A stretch of 64,000 nucleotides of DNA from Borreliella japonica (lineage in GTDB: Bacteria > Spirochaetota > Spirochaetia > Borreliales > Borreliaceae): assembly GCF_900099615.1 (NCBI RefSeq), contig NZ_FMTE01000003.1, forward strand, positions 124,001-188,000, read 5' to 3'. The notes below the pieces were generated by a model. It did not search any database and had not been told where the DNA came from. It worked only from the letters and a program-made list of their open reading frames with translations. Position numbers and translations under genes: made by a program. This document shows, one piece after another, positions 55,134-63,181 of the stretch. Positions within the stretch are counted from its first letter, which is position 1, and the number at the start of each line of letters is the position of its first letter.

Positions 55134-55745
55134 TTATTTTAAATTCTTGTCAACTTTTTTATTTTTTTTAATTATGCATATTATTATTGTTGTTGTTACT
55201 GTAATAAATATTGCAAATATGATTATTTTTATTTTTGAAAATATTACTTCAAATGATTGTCCTAGTTTAAAGCTTAGGGTAAAGTAAATCATTATTGAGA
55301 GTAACGTTGCAAAAAAGTCAGAAACAATAAATAGATTCGATTTCATATTTCCCATTCCTGCTGATATAAATATTGCGTTTCTAACTCCAAAGGGTATAAA
55401 CCTTCCTATGAATAAAGTTAATACTCCGTATTGACCATAATAGTAATTTATTTTGTCAAGCAGGTTGTTGTCTTTTTTATTTTTAAACAGCTTATTTCCC
55501 ATTAATTTTCCAATGTAAAAAGATATTATGTCTCCAAGATAGGCTCCCCAAAAAATTCCTAAAAATATTAATAGGGTATATTCATTTTTTCGACTAGATA
55601 AAATTCCACCCATTAGTACTATTGCATCCTCAGAAATAGGAACATTAAGACCTGCTAAAATTAGCAAAGAAAAAAATACTATTGGGGAATAAGCTATGTT
55701 TGAATCAATGGATTCTATTATTTTGTTTATATACATTGTTGTCAT
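55134..55745 (-). CDS. dedA: DedA-family membrane protein
   Basis: 203 aa with four to five hydrophobic segments and the DedA signatures: ISEDAIVLMGG region near the start, FLGIFWGAYLGDIISFYIG, and FIGRFIPFGVRNAIFISAG with the conserved Arg residues. DedA proteins are flippases for polyprenyl phosphates or phospholipids; the B. burgdorferi gene (BB0250) is reported to be essential. ATG 55745 overlaps the pcs stop (ATGA), so translation is probably coupled to phosphatidylcholine synthesis. Confidence 0.94.
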   Translation of the reverse strand: MTTMYINKIIESIDSNIAYSPIVFFSLLILAGLNVPISEDAIVLMGGILSSRKNEYTLLIFLGIFWGAYLGDIISFYIGKLMGNKLFKNKKDNNLLDKINYYYGQYGVLTLFIGRFIPFGVRNAIFISAGMGNMKSNLFIVSDFFATLLSIMIYFTLSFKLGQSFEVIFSKIKIIIFAIFITVTTTIIICIIKKNKKVDKNLK

Positions 55746-56446
55746 CTATTTCTTGTTTTATAAGTTAAATATATGCTTGCTAAAGTTAAATATGCAAAGT
55801 AAACAATGAGAACAGTTTTTGCTATTTTTAATGCTGTTGCAGGTAGCTTTAAAAATATCGATACAGCAAATATTAGGCAGCTTATTATTGTTATTGGTGT
55901 GGTAATTTTTCTTAATTCTTTAGTTTTTGATGGGTAAATAAACTTTATTGGGATAAAGCTTAGAATAATGCATATTGATATCGTAATAAGATTTGTTATT
56001 TGTCCTATTTTAAAGATTATGTTTAATATTACAAAGATATTCCATAGAGAAGGAAATCCTCTAAAGTAGTTATCATTTGTTTTTGCATCTGTTCTTGAGA
56101 ATTGATATGCTGATGAGAGTAAAATTCCAATACAAATGGCGATTTTATATTTTTCTGCAATGAATTCTCCCAAATAAAAAAATATAACGGGTATGAATGT
56201 ATAGTTTATATAGTCTGTAATGTTATCAAGTAGAGTGCCATCAATTTCAGGTATTAATTCCTTTACCTTAAGCTTTCTTGCCATAGTTCCGTCAATTCCG
56301 TCTATTATAAGCCCTATTACTGTTAACTTTAAAAGAAGAGAATAATCACCATTTACAATTGAAATTATTGAGTAAAGTCCTACAATCAATCCAGATGCTG
56401 TAAAAGTATGTACAAGCCAAGCTAAAATCAAATTGATATTTTTCAC
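55742..56446 (-). CDS. pcs: Phosphatidylcholine synthase
   Basis: 234-aa polytopic enzyme joining CDP-diacylglycerol and choline in one step. The motif reads DG(52-53)xxAR(56-57), 12 residues, G70 xxx D74 xxx D78, the form typical of Pcs. About eight hydrophobic segments. Known: the BB0249 protein has this activity, so Borrelia makes phosphatidylcholine from host choline. 13-nt gap after pepF. Confidence 0.95.
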   Translation of the reverse strand: MKNINLILAWLVHTFTASGLIVGLYSIISIVNGDYSLLLKLTVIGLIIDGIDGTMARKLKVKELIPEIDGTLLDNITDYINYTFIPVIFFYLGEFIAEKYKIAICIGILLSSAYQFSRTDAKTNDNYFRGFPSLWNIFVILNIIFKIGQITNLITISICIILSFIPIKFIYPSKTKELRKITTPITIISCLIFAVSIFLKLPATALKIAKTVLIVYFAYLTLASIYLTYKTRNR

Positions 56447-56459
56447 AGTAAATCTCCTT

Positions 56460-58232
56460 TTATTGGAATATTTTTTTTATCTCTTCGAGTCTACATTTGA
56501 AAATGTTAATAACATTTTCTATCGGTGCTTTTTTTGTTAAATCTACTCCGGTAATATTTAAGGAATCTAATGGATATTTAGAACCACCTGTTTTCAAAAA
56601 TTTTATATAATTTTCTACCGCATCTTTTTTATTTTCTTTAATGTCTTTGTATATTGATAAAGCGGCCGCAATTCCTGTAGCATACTGATATACATAAAAG
56701 GGTGAATAAAAGTGAGGAATCCTAAGGCATTCAAGGGGACTTAATTCGTCAAATTTTAGACTAGGTCCAAAGTACTTTTTTAGCAAATTCATATAAGTTT
56801 CCGTTAGTGTTTCTTTTACTATAGGTTTTTCTTTACTAATCATTTCATGAATAATGTACTCAAATTCAGCAAACATTGTTTGTCGAAAGAATGTTGAAAC
56901 CATGTCGTCAATTTGTGTGAGTTTTATATATTTTATTTTTTTAGTATCTGTTTCGTTTTTAAGCAAATATTCTGCTAATATTTGTTCGTTAATTATTGAT
57001 GCTATTTCTGCTTCAAAAATGGAATAATTATAATGAGGAAATGGATTGTTTTTTATGCTAAAGTAAGAGTGCATTGAATGTCCCGCTTCGTGTGCAAGCG
57101 TAAACATATCTCTTATTGATTCGTCTTTGTAATTAAGAAGTATATAAGGTTTCCCATTATATGATCCGGCGCTAAAAGCTCCTGATCTTTTTCCGGTATT
57201 CTCGTATTTATCAACCCATCTTTCTTTTAAAAGACCGTTTCTTAAGATTTCTGTATATTCGTTTCCCAGTATCTTTAAAGATTTTAATATTTTTTCACAA
57301 GCTTCTTCAAACGAATTTTTAAATGTTATTCCTTTTGTTAATGGTACGTAAACATCGTAATGATGTAGATATTCTTGGTTTAAAGCTTTTTTTCTAAATT
57401 CATAATAGTCATTAAGAGCAGATAAATTTTCATTTACAGTTTCTATTAAATTTGTATAAACTTTTTTGTCAATGTTATTTGAAAATAGTTGCATTGAAAA
57501 GGTATTTTCAAACTTTCTTGTCTTTGCAATGAAATGATTTTTCTTAAAGTCTGAAATAATAAGATTAGCAAGTGTATTTTCATTGTTTTTGTATTTTTGA
57601 TAAAATTTCAAAAAGGCTTCTTTTCGTATTTTTTGATCTTCGTTTTGTAAAAATAGTGTATAGGTTGAATTGGTTAGAGTGTGTCCATTAATTTCTCCGA
57701 ATTCCATATCAGCATTTGTTAATGCTGAGAATATGTTTTGATAAGTTGAGTAAAGAGGGGTGTAGTTAGCAAGTATTTCTTCTTCTTGTTCGCTTAAAAT
57801 ATGTTTTTTTTCTTTTAGTATTTTTTCAATTGCAATTTTTTTGTCTTTAAGCTCAGGTGCAGTTATCCAAGCTTGAATTTTTTTTGCATCTGTTTTTAGT
57901 ATTTTGGGCATGAAGAATGAGGTGGTATTAGATACTTTTGTAGCTAAATTGACACATATAGAATATATTTTATTTGAATCTTTGTTGGTTACATCTGTTT
58001 CTAATTGAAGCATTGCATAGTAAGAGACTTTCTCTAAATCTTCCATAATTTTATAGTATTTATTTAAAGTTTCTTTAAATAAATCAAAATTTAATTCCAA
58101 TTTTTCATATTTTTTAAATTCTTTGGTTTTAATTTCAATATCATTGACTGCTTTTACATATTCTTCTTCATTTGCAAATAGAAAAGATAAATCCCATTTA
58201 TCATTCTCATTGATTTCATTTCTATTTATCAC
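56460..58232 (-). CDS. pepF: Oligoendopeptidase F (M3 family)
   Basis: 590-aa cytosolic zinc peptidase that breaks down oligopeptides taken up by Opp, important for an amino-acid auxotroph. Zinc motif HEAGH at 381-385 and Glu ligand region FEAEIASI. I start at GTG 58232: CTCCT on the plus strand (58239-58243) is AGGAG 6 nt upstream. An ATG at 58280 would add 16 residues but sits on the predicted transcription start. Confidence 0.94.
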   Translation of the reverse strand: MINRNEINENDKWDLSFLFANEEEYVKAVNDIEIKTKEFKKYEKLELNFDLFKETLNKYYKIMEDLEKVSYYAMLQLETDVTNKDSNKIYSICVNLATKVSNTTSFFMPKILKTDAKKIQAWITAPELKDKKIAIEKILKEKKHILSEQEEEILANYTPLYSTYQNIFSALTNADMEFGEINGHTLTNSTYTLFLQNEDQKIRKEAFLKFYQKYKNNENTLANLIISDFKKNHFIAKTRKFENTFSMQLFSNNIDKKVYTNLIETVNENLSALNDYYEFRKKALNQEYLHHYDVYVPLTKGITFKNSFEEACEKILKSLKILGNEYTEILRNGLLKERWVDKYENTGKRSGAFSAGSYNGKPYILLNYKDESIRDMFTLAHEAGHSMHSYFSIKNNPFPHYNYSIFEAEIASIINEQILAEYLLKNETDTKKIKYIKLTQIDDMVSTFFRQTMFAEFEYIIHEMISKEKPIVKETLTETYMNLLKKYFGPSLKFDELSPLECLRIPHFYSPFYVYQYATGIAAALSIYKDIKENKKDAVENYIKFLKTGGSKYPLDSLNITGVDLTKKAPIENVINIFKCRLEEIKKIFQ

Positions 58233-58286
58233 TAAATTCTCCTCTTCCTTTTCTTCATTGTTTGGAAAGAAATAGTACATTGAAAC

Positions 58287-58316
58287 TTTATAAACATTGT
58301 GCCTTTTATTTTACAA
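58287..58316 (-). promoter_or_regulatory. Promoter of pepF-pcs-dedA-tRNA-leuS
   Basis: On the minus strand: TTGTAA (58316-58311), 18-bp spacer, TATAAA (58292-58287). Start near 58280 gives a ~48-nt leader to the GTG of pepF. It lies in the 120-bp gap after rdgB. Confidence 0.5.
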
Positions 58317-58352
58317 TAAAGTCTAAACTTTATATATAAAAAGCCTTTAAGT

Positions 58353-58958
58353 TTAACTGTTGAATAAAGATTCTAATAAAAATTTTTTAAATTTTAAAAA
58401 TGCTATTCCTCGATGGGATATTTTATTTTTTTCTTCAAGTTTTAAATCGCTAAGCTTTTTATTATTTTTAGTTAAAAATATTGAATCATAACCAAATCCA
58501 TAGTTTTTATCACCATTTAAGCTTAAGGCAATTTTTCCTTTAATAATTCCTTTAAAATTTGATATTTGTCTATTTTTTGATATATAGCTTATGTTGCATA
58601 TAAAATATGCTTTTCTATTTTTTTCATTTTTCATTAAGTCTAAAATAAGTTGATTTTTTTCATTAGTGTTTAATTTTTTACACAGTTTATAAGTGTCATA
58701 TCTTTTAGAGTAAATTCCAGGTTCCAAGTTTAGCGCTTCAATGCATAACCCAGAATCCTCTCCAAAAACATTTTGTTTTTTATTTAAAATTTCAAACAGC
58801 GCTTTTGCTTTGAGCAAAGAGTTTTCTTTAAATGTTTTTCCTGTTTCTTTTATGTTAAAGTTTTGAGGGACTATTAAGTTTAAATTGGGTATATTCAATA
58901 TATTTTTTACTTCATTTATTTTATTTTCATTTGTTGTTGCAAAAAATAGTGTTTTCAT
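58353..58958 (-). CDS. rdgB: RdgB/HAM1 non-canonical purine NTP pyrophosphatase
   Basis: 201-aa house-cleaning enzyme that hydrolyses dITP/XTP. Motifs: [16 protein letters not shown] (N-terminal), [39 protein letters not shown] and SHRGIAF. Length is normal. No clear Shine-Dalgarno before ATG 58958. The 207-bp divergent gap upstream holds no gene I can support. Confidence 0.95.
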   Translation of the reverse strand: MKTLFFATTNENKINEVKNILNIPNLNLIVPQNFNIKETGKTFKENSLLKAKALFEILNKKQNVFGEDSGLCIEALNLEPGIYSKRYDTYKLCKKLNTNEKNQLILDLMKNEKNRKAYFICNISYISKNRQISNFKGIIKGKIALSLNGDKNYGFGYDSIFLTKNNKKLSDLKLEEKNKISHRGIAFLKFKKFLLESLFNS

Positions 58959-59165
58959 TTACATAATAGTAAAGTATTTGTGAATTTAATTGTATAATCA
59001 TATTAGTTTTAAGTATTGTTTTCTTTAATAATTATGTAATTATGTTTATTTGTTGAGTATTTTTGTACCAGGTTTTTATCGAAAAAATTTGTATTGTTGT
59101 CTAAGGTATTAAAATAAATTTTTAATTTTTTTGTTTGAGCTTGGTATTTTTTAGTAAGGTTTGAC

Positions 59166-60191
59166 ATGAAAAAAAGAATTAAATTCAAGATTATTTTAGG
59201 TTTTAAGGGAATTTTCAAGTTTTTTTTGGCTATTTATAATTCTTTTTTTGTAGCCCTTAAAGTTATACATTCTTTTTTAAAGCAAAATATTAGCTTTATG
59301 GTTATTCCTCATGTTAAAGGGAATGTAAAAAATATTAAAATTTCTTTTTTGACTTTATTTTTCTTTTCTATATTTTTTTTAGGTGGTTTTATAGGGTTTG
59401 TTTTGCTTGCTGTTAATTATGTTACTCTCTCATCAATTGTGAAATCCACAGAGAAAAATTACTCTTTAGCAGAATCTGAGATTGAAGATTTTAGAAATAC
59501 AGTTGTGGAAATTAATTCTGTTGCAAAAAATTTTTCCAAAATTTTAGATGAGCTTAAAACCTCTTTAAAAATTAATTCTAGTAGTGTTGATTTAAATAAA
59601 AATAAACAAGATGGAGACCTTTCTGATTTTATTGATTTGCAAATTTTAGAAGCTAATTCAATAAAAGAACTTAGCGATCTTAAAAATATTAAAAGCAAAA
59701 TAGAAAGTTCAATTCCTCCACTTAAAAGCATAGTCAAGGTTTTGCATGCTCAGGATAAACTTTTAAATGATATTCCTTCTCTTTGGCCCCTTGCAGGTGG
59801 ATCTGGAATTATTACTTTGCATTTTGGCCCCGCTATTGAACCTTTTACCAGGCAGTGGTACATCCATAAAGGCATAGATCTTGGAGGAGTTAGAATTGGG
59901 ACTCCCATTGTTGCAACTGCTGATGGAGAGGTTGTTAGGGCAAGTTATCAGTCAGCAGGCTATGGCAATTTTGTTCAAATTAAGCATAAGTATGGACTTG
60001 CAACGCTTTATGCACATATGTCGCGTCTTAATACTTCTAAAGGGGCTTATGTTAAAAAGGGGCAGATAATTGGATTTATGGGGCAAACAGGTTATGCAAC
60101 AGGCCCACATGTTCATTATGAAGTTCGTGTAGGTTCTCAAGTTATTAATCCCGATATGTATTTAAATTTAGCAACAGGAGTTTCGAAGTAG
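59166..60191 (+). CDS. Membrane-anchored M23 peptidase paired with bactofilin
   Basis: 341 aa. Basic amphipathic N-terminus, membrane helix (~62-88), coiled coil (~95-150), and a C-terminal M23 domain (~215-335) with HKGID, YAHMSR and HVHYEV, so zinc ligands are complete. M23 peptidases next to bactofilins are a known pairing that sets cell shape (for example Csd/CcmA of Helicobacter). AAGG (59155-59159) before ATG. B31 BB0246. Confidence 0.93.
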   Translation: MKKRIKFKIILGFKGIFKFFLAIYNSFFVALKVIHSFLKQNISFMVIPHVKGNVKNIKISFLTLFFFSIFFLGGFIGFVLLAVNYVTLSSIVKSTEKNYSLAESEIEDFRNTVVEINSVAKNFSKILDELKTSLKINSSSVDLNKNKQDGDLSDFIDLQILEANSIKELSDLKNIKSKIESSIPPLKSIVKVLHAQDKLLNDIPSLWPLAGGSGIITLHFGPAIEPFTRQWYIHKGIDLGGVRIGTPIVATADGEVVRASYQSAGYGNFVQIKHKYGLATLYAHMSRLNTSKGAYVKKGQIIGFMGQTGYATGPHVHYEVRVGSQVINPDMYLNLATGVSK

Positions 60192-60746
60192 ATGTTAAAT
60201 TTTTTGACTGTTAAAAAAGAAACAAAAGCATCATCTTTGTTTCTTTTTGATGAAATAAAAACAATAGTGGGTGTTGGTGATTTTTTTAAAGGAGATTTAG
60301 TTTCAAATAATTTTATTCGACTTGATGGCGATTTTATGGGCACTATTAGTTCTACAAAAAGAGTAATTATTGGAGAGAGTGGGAGAGTTAAGTCTAGTAT
60401 TGATGCTAATGAGCTTGTTATTTCTGGAATGGTTGTTGGCAATATTTATGCTAAAAGCAAAATTAAAATATTCGCATCAGGATGTGTTATTGGAAATATT
60501 TCTTGTAAGTCGATTGAAGTTGAAGAAGGCGCTATTATTGATGGGTATATGGATATTGGTGCTGAATATCTTAGAGTCCCTGAAAGAAATACATTTTTTT
60601 ATACTGGTTCTTATAAGGTTAATGAAGATCTTTTAATTGAAATTAATAAAGAGCATCAAGAAGAAAAAAAATCTTTTCAACCTTTAGAAGGCGAAGATGA
60701 TAAATATTTTTCAAGTGTTATGAGCAAAATAGATGAAAGTAAATAA
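60192..60746 (+). CDS. Bactofilin
   Basis: 184 aa. The ~110-residue core is a beta-helix with repeated hydrophobic turns (RLDGDFMGTISSTKRVIIG, ANELVISGMVVGNIYAK, IEVEEGAIIDGYMDIG), the DUF583/bactofilin pattern, flanked by unstructured ends. It polymerises without nucleotide and positions wall enzymes. ATG follows the M23 stop with no gap. B31 BB0245. Confidence 0.94.
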   Translation: MLNFLTVKKETKASSLFLFDEIKTIVGVGDFFKGDLVSNNFIRLDGDFMGTISSTKRVIIGESGRVKSSIDANELVISGMVVGNIYAKSKIKIFASGCVIGNISCKSIEVEEGAIIDGYMDIGAEYLRVPERNTFFYTGSYKVNEDLLIEINKEHQEEKKSFQPLEGEDDKYFSSVMSKIDESK

Positions 60747-61227
60747 TTTGATTGCGGGAGCATTAAATCTTAATTCAAAAGATTATAAAAAAGGTGGCAA
60801 AAAAGTATTTTTTGACAAAAGTAATGTTTTTTCTTCGGTATTTCAGATTGAAAGTGTTAAAGAGGATAAGCGTTTTATTTTGCTTGAAAATGGTGAATTT
60901 AATCTTGATTTGATTAAAGATATGTTAGATGGAATTAACGAAATTGGCGAGAGACTTTTGAGTGAGCCTTCCAGGCAAAATGTGATTTTTTACAAAAAAG
61001 TTATTTCAGAGTTTATATCCATTATTATATCATCTTCTGTTTGTTTGAAAGAACAAAAAGGGGGTAGTTTAGGAGATCCTAAGCGTCCTAAGTATAGAAT
61101 TATTAAGATTATTAACGATAAGTTAGACAAACTTGCCTATTCTGTTTTACAAAATCAAATGACCCAGATTAAACTTTTAGACAGCATTGAAGAGATTCAA
61201 GGTTTGCTTGTTAATTTACTAATGTGA
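60733..61227 (+). CDS. YaaR-family (DUF327) protein
   Basis: 164 aa. The C-terminal GDPKRPKYRIIKIINDKLDK and DSIEEIQGLLVNLL match the YaaR/DUF327 pattern, whose function is unknown. Overlaps the bactofilin gene by 14 nt, so it is part of the M23-bactofilin unit. B31 BB0244. Confidence 0.85.
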   Translation: MKVNNLIAGALNLNSKDYKKGGKKVFFDKSNVFSSVFQIESVKEDKRFILLENGEFNLDLIKDMLDGINEIGERLLSEPSRQNVIFYKKVISEFISIIISSSVCLKEQKGGSLGDPKRPKYRIIKIINDKLDKLAYSVLQNQMTQIKLLDSIEEIQGLLVNLLM

Positions 61228-61250
61228 GTTAGGTTTAAACTTTTAAAATG

Positions 61251-61292
61251 CTTTTAATTTCAAATTAAAAGGGATTGCTTGACAATCCCTTT
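61251..61292. terminator. Compound hairpin terminator between convergent genes
   Basis: Two overlapping hairpins. First: CTTTTAATTT/AAATTAAAAG (61251-61271, one-base centre). Second: AAAGGGATTG (61268-61277), loop CTTGA, CAATCCCTTT (61283-61292), 10 bp and GC-richest stem nearby. On the minus strand the second stem is followed by TTTAATTTG, a good U tract, so it should end glpD transcripts; on the plus strand it ends in TTTGTTT and should also stop the YaaR gene. The two hairpins share four bases and may exclude each other. Confidence 0.8.
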
Positions 61293-61310
61293 GTTTAATA
61301 GCAAAAATAT

Positions 61311-62900
61311 TTAATTTGTAATTAAATATTTTTTACTTATTTCTAAAAAGGTTTTTATTTGTTCATTTTTCCACTCTTCAGATTTATTTAATTTTTTCAT
61401 CATTATTTCAGCAACTCTTGGAGCAGCTTCAATTGTAGCTTGAGGATTTAAAGGTAACGATCTTGTTCTTCTTGCTAAAACATCGTCAATAGTTTTGGCT
61501 TGCTCAAATTCAATTGAAAAAGCTATTTGAGCTTCATTTAAATCCAAGTCTTCGTGTATCTTTTTGTCAAACCCTTCCATATTTTTTAGAATTTCAAAGT
61601 CACTACCATAAGCTTTAAAAGGTTCAGGAATTTTTATTACTTCTTCTTTTTCAAGATAACCGTGTAACTTTAAATTTTTTGTAGTTGATGTATAACTTGG
61701 TATTAAATTTTTTTCTATGGCCTTAAGCAAGGTTTTTTCTGCCATTTTTCTATATGTAGTATATTTTCCCCCCGCTATTGTAATAAGGTTTGAATCTGAT
61801 ATAAATATTTTTTCATTTCTTGAAATTTTTGAAGTGTTGCCCTTAGCTTTTGGATCTATTATTAAGGGTCTTATTCCAGTATATACGCTTTTTATATCCG
61901 ATTTTTCTATTTTAATATTTAAATAGTTGTTTAAATTATTTATTATAAAGTCAATCTCTTCATCAAATCTCTCAGGTTCTGCTTCTATATCTTTTATTGA
62001 AATGTCGGTGCTTCCGCAAACAACACTATCATACCAAGGAATAGCGAATAAAATTCTATTGTCACTAGTTTTAGGTATTAATATTGCATGATTTTTGGGG
62101 AATTTGTCTTTTTTGATTATCAAATGGCTACCTTGGGAAGGTTTGATAATGTTTAAAGCTTTTTCATCATCTAATCTTCTTATTTCATCTGAAAATATTC
62201 CTGTTGCGTTTATTATACATTTGCTTTTTAATGAAATTTCTTCTTTTGACAATGTATTTTGTATAATAACCCCTGAAAGTTTTCCGTTTTCCTTGCTAAA
62301 TTTTTTAAGCTCTGTATAGTTAAAGGCAATGCCCCCTTTTTCGGTAAAAGTTCTTAATAATGTTATTGCCATTCTAGCATCATCGAATGAATCATCGTAA
62401 TATAGAACAGAGCATTTAAGGCCTTCTGTTTTAATATTGGAGGCTTTTTCAATGGTAGATGCTTTGGATAGTAATTTAGTTTTATATTTGGCAGTTTTTT
62501 CTTTGCCCATGAGATTGTGGTAATAACTTAATCCAAAATAATAATAAGGTATTTTTAAAATATTATAAATAGGAGTAATGAATGCACATTCGTTAATTAA
62601 ATGAGGTGCATTTTTCTCAAGAATGGCTTTTTCGTGTAAAGCTTCTTTAACTAAAGAAATATTCCATTGAGCCAAATATCTTACTCCACCGTGAATTAAT
62701 TTGCTTGATCTAGAGGAAGTTCCTTTTGCGTAATCAAATTTTTCTACAAGCATTGTCTTGTATCCTCTTGTGATTGCGTCTACTGCAATACCAAGACCTG
62801 TTGCGCCCCCCCCAATTATTATTAGATCAAATTCTTGATTTTCAAGATCTTTTAATTTTGTTTCTTTGTTATAATTCATGAAATTTGAATATTCCTCCAT
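61311..62900 (-). CDS. glpD: Glycerol-3-phosphate dehydrogenase
   Basis: 529-aa FAD enzyme oxidising glycerol-3-phosphate to dihydroxyacetone phosphate. FAD site IIGGGATGLGIAVDAITRG (GGGATG at 30-35), SSRSSKLIHGGVRYL and ITIAGGKYTTYRKMAE. Used by Borrelia for glycerol catabolism in the tick. ATG 62900 has only a distant AAGGAAAAG; a second ATG at 62879 is possible. Confidence 0.94.
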   Translation of the reverse strand: MEEYSNFMNYNKETKLKDLENQEFDLIIIGGGATGLGIAVDAITRGYKTMLVEKFDYAKGTSSRSSKLIHGGVRYLAQWNISLVKEALHEKAILEKNAPHLINECAFITPIYNILKIPYYYFGLSYYHNLMGKEKTAKYKTKLLSKASTIEKASNIKTEGLKCSVLYYDDSFDDARMAITLLRTFTEKGGIAFNYTELKKFSKENGKLSGVIIQNTLSKEEISLKSKCIINATGIFSDEIRRLDDEKALNIIKPSQGSHLIIKKDKFPKNHAILIPKTSDNRILFAIPWYDSVVCGSTDISIKDIEAEPERFDEEIDFIINNLNNYLNIKIEKSDIKSVYTGIRPLIIDPKAKGNTSKISRNEKIFISDSNLITIAGGKYTTYRKMAEKTLLKAIEKNLIPSYTSTTKNLKLHGYLEKEEVIKIPEPFKAYGSDFEILKNMEGFDKKIHEDLDLNEAQIAFSIEFEQAKTIDDVLARRTRSLPLNPQATIEAAPRVAEIMMKKLNKSEEWKNEQIKTFLEISKKYLITN

Positions 62901-62924
62901 TTTAGTTAATTTCTTTTCCTTTTA

Positions 62925-62953
62925 ATTAAATGCTAGATTTTAGAAATTTGCAA
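62925..62953 (-). promoter_or_regulatory. Internal promoter candidate for glpD
   Basis: On the minus strand: TTGCAA (62953-62948), 17-bp spacer, TTTAAT (62930-62925). Start near 62918 would leave an ~18-nt leader. Suggests glpD may be expressed apart from the upstream glpF-glpK genes. Confidence 0.45.
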
Positions 62954-62984
62954 AAACCATTTGTTTTAATTTCATTAAGTAGCG

Positions 62985-63110
62985 CTATAAAGCAATTAGA
63001 CATCGATTAAAAAATTTAATTAAGTGCTGTTCGTATAATCGATTGATTTGCTTACCAGGCATTTTTACTATATATTGTTTTAGTTTTAAAGAATTAAAAA
63101 AATTGTACAT
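62985..63110 (-). CDS. Small basic ORF between glpK and glpD
   Basis: 41 aa (MYNFFNSLKLKQYIVKMPGK start), 13 Lys/Arg/His residues, no membrane helix. GGAG (plus 63119-63122) lies 8 nt upstream of ATG 63110, which supports translation. The open frame extends back to a TTG at 63221 inside glpK (78 aa), but that start has no site. Matches the place of B31 BB0242, function unknown. May be a real small protein or a leader peptide. Confidence 0.5.
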   Translation of the reverse strand: MYNFFNSLKLKQYIVKMPGKQINRLYEQHLIKFFNRCLIAL

Positions 63111-63181
63111 AATTTTTTCTCCAGTATATTTTGTTATGATCTTTAAAGTCTTGTTTTGAACTTTTATAGACCGTGAGAGTT

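Noticed and set aside
59009..59218. 69-aa minus-strand ORF in the rdgB-M23 gap
   Set aside because: It runs into the start of the M23 gene in antisense, has no ribosome binding site and no recognisable domain.
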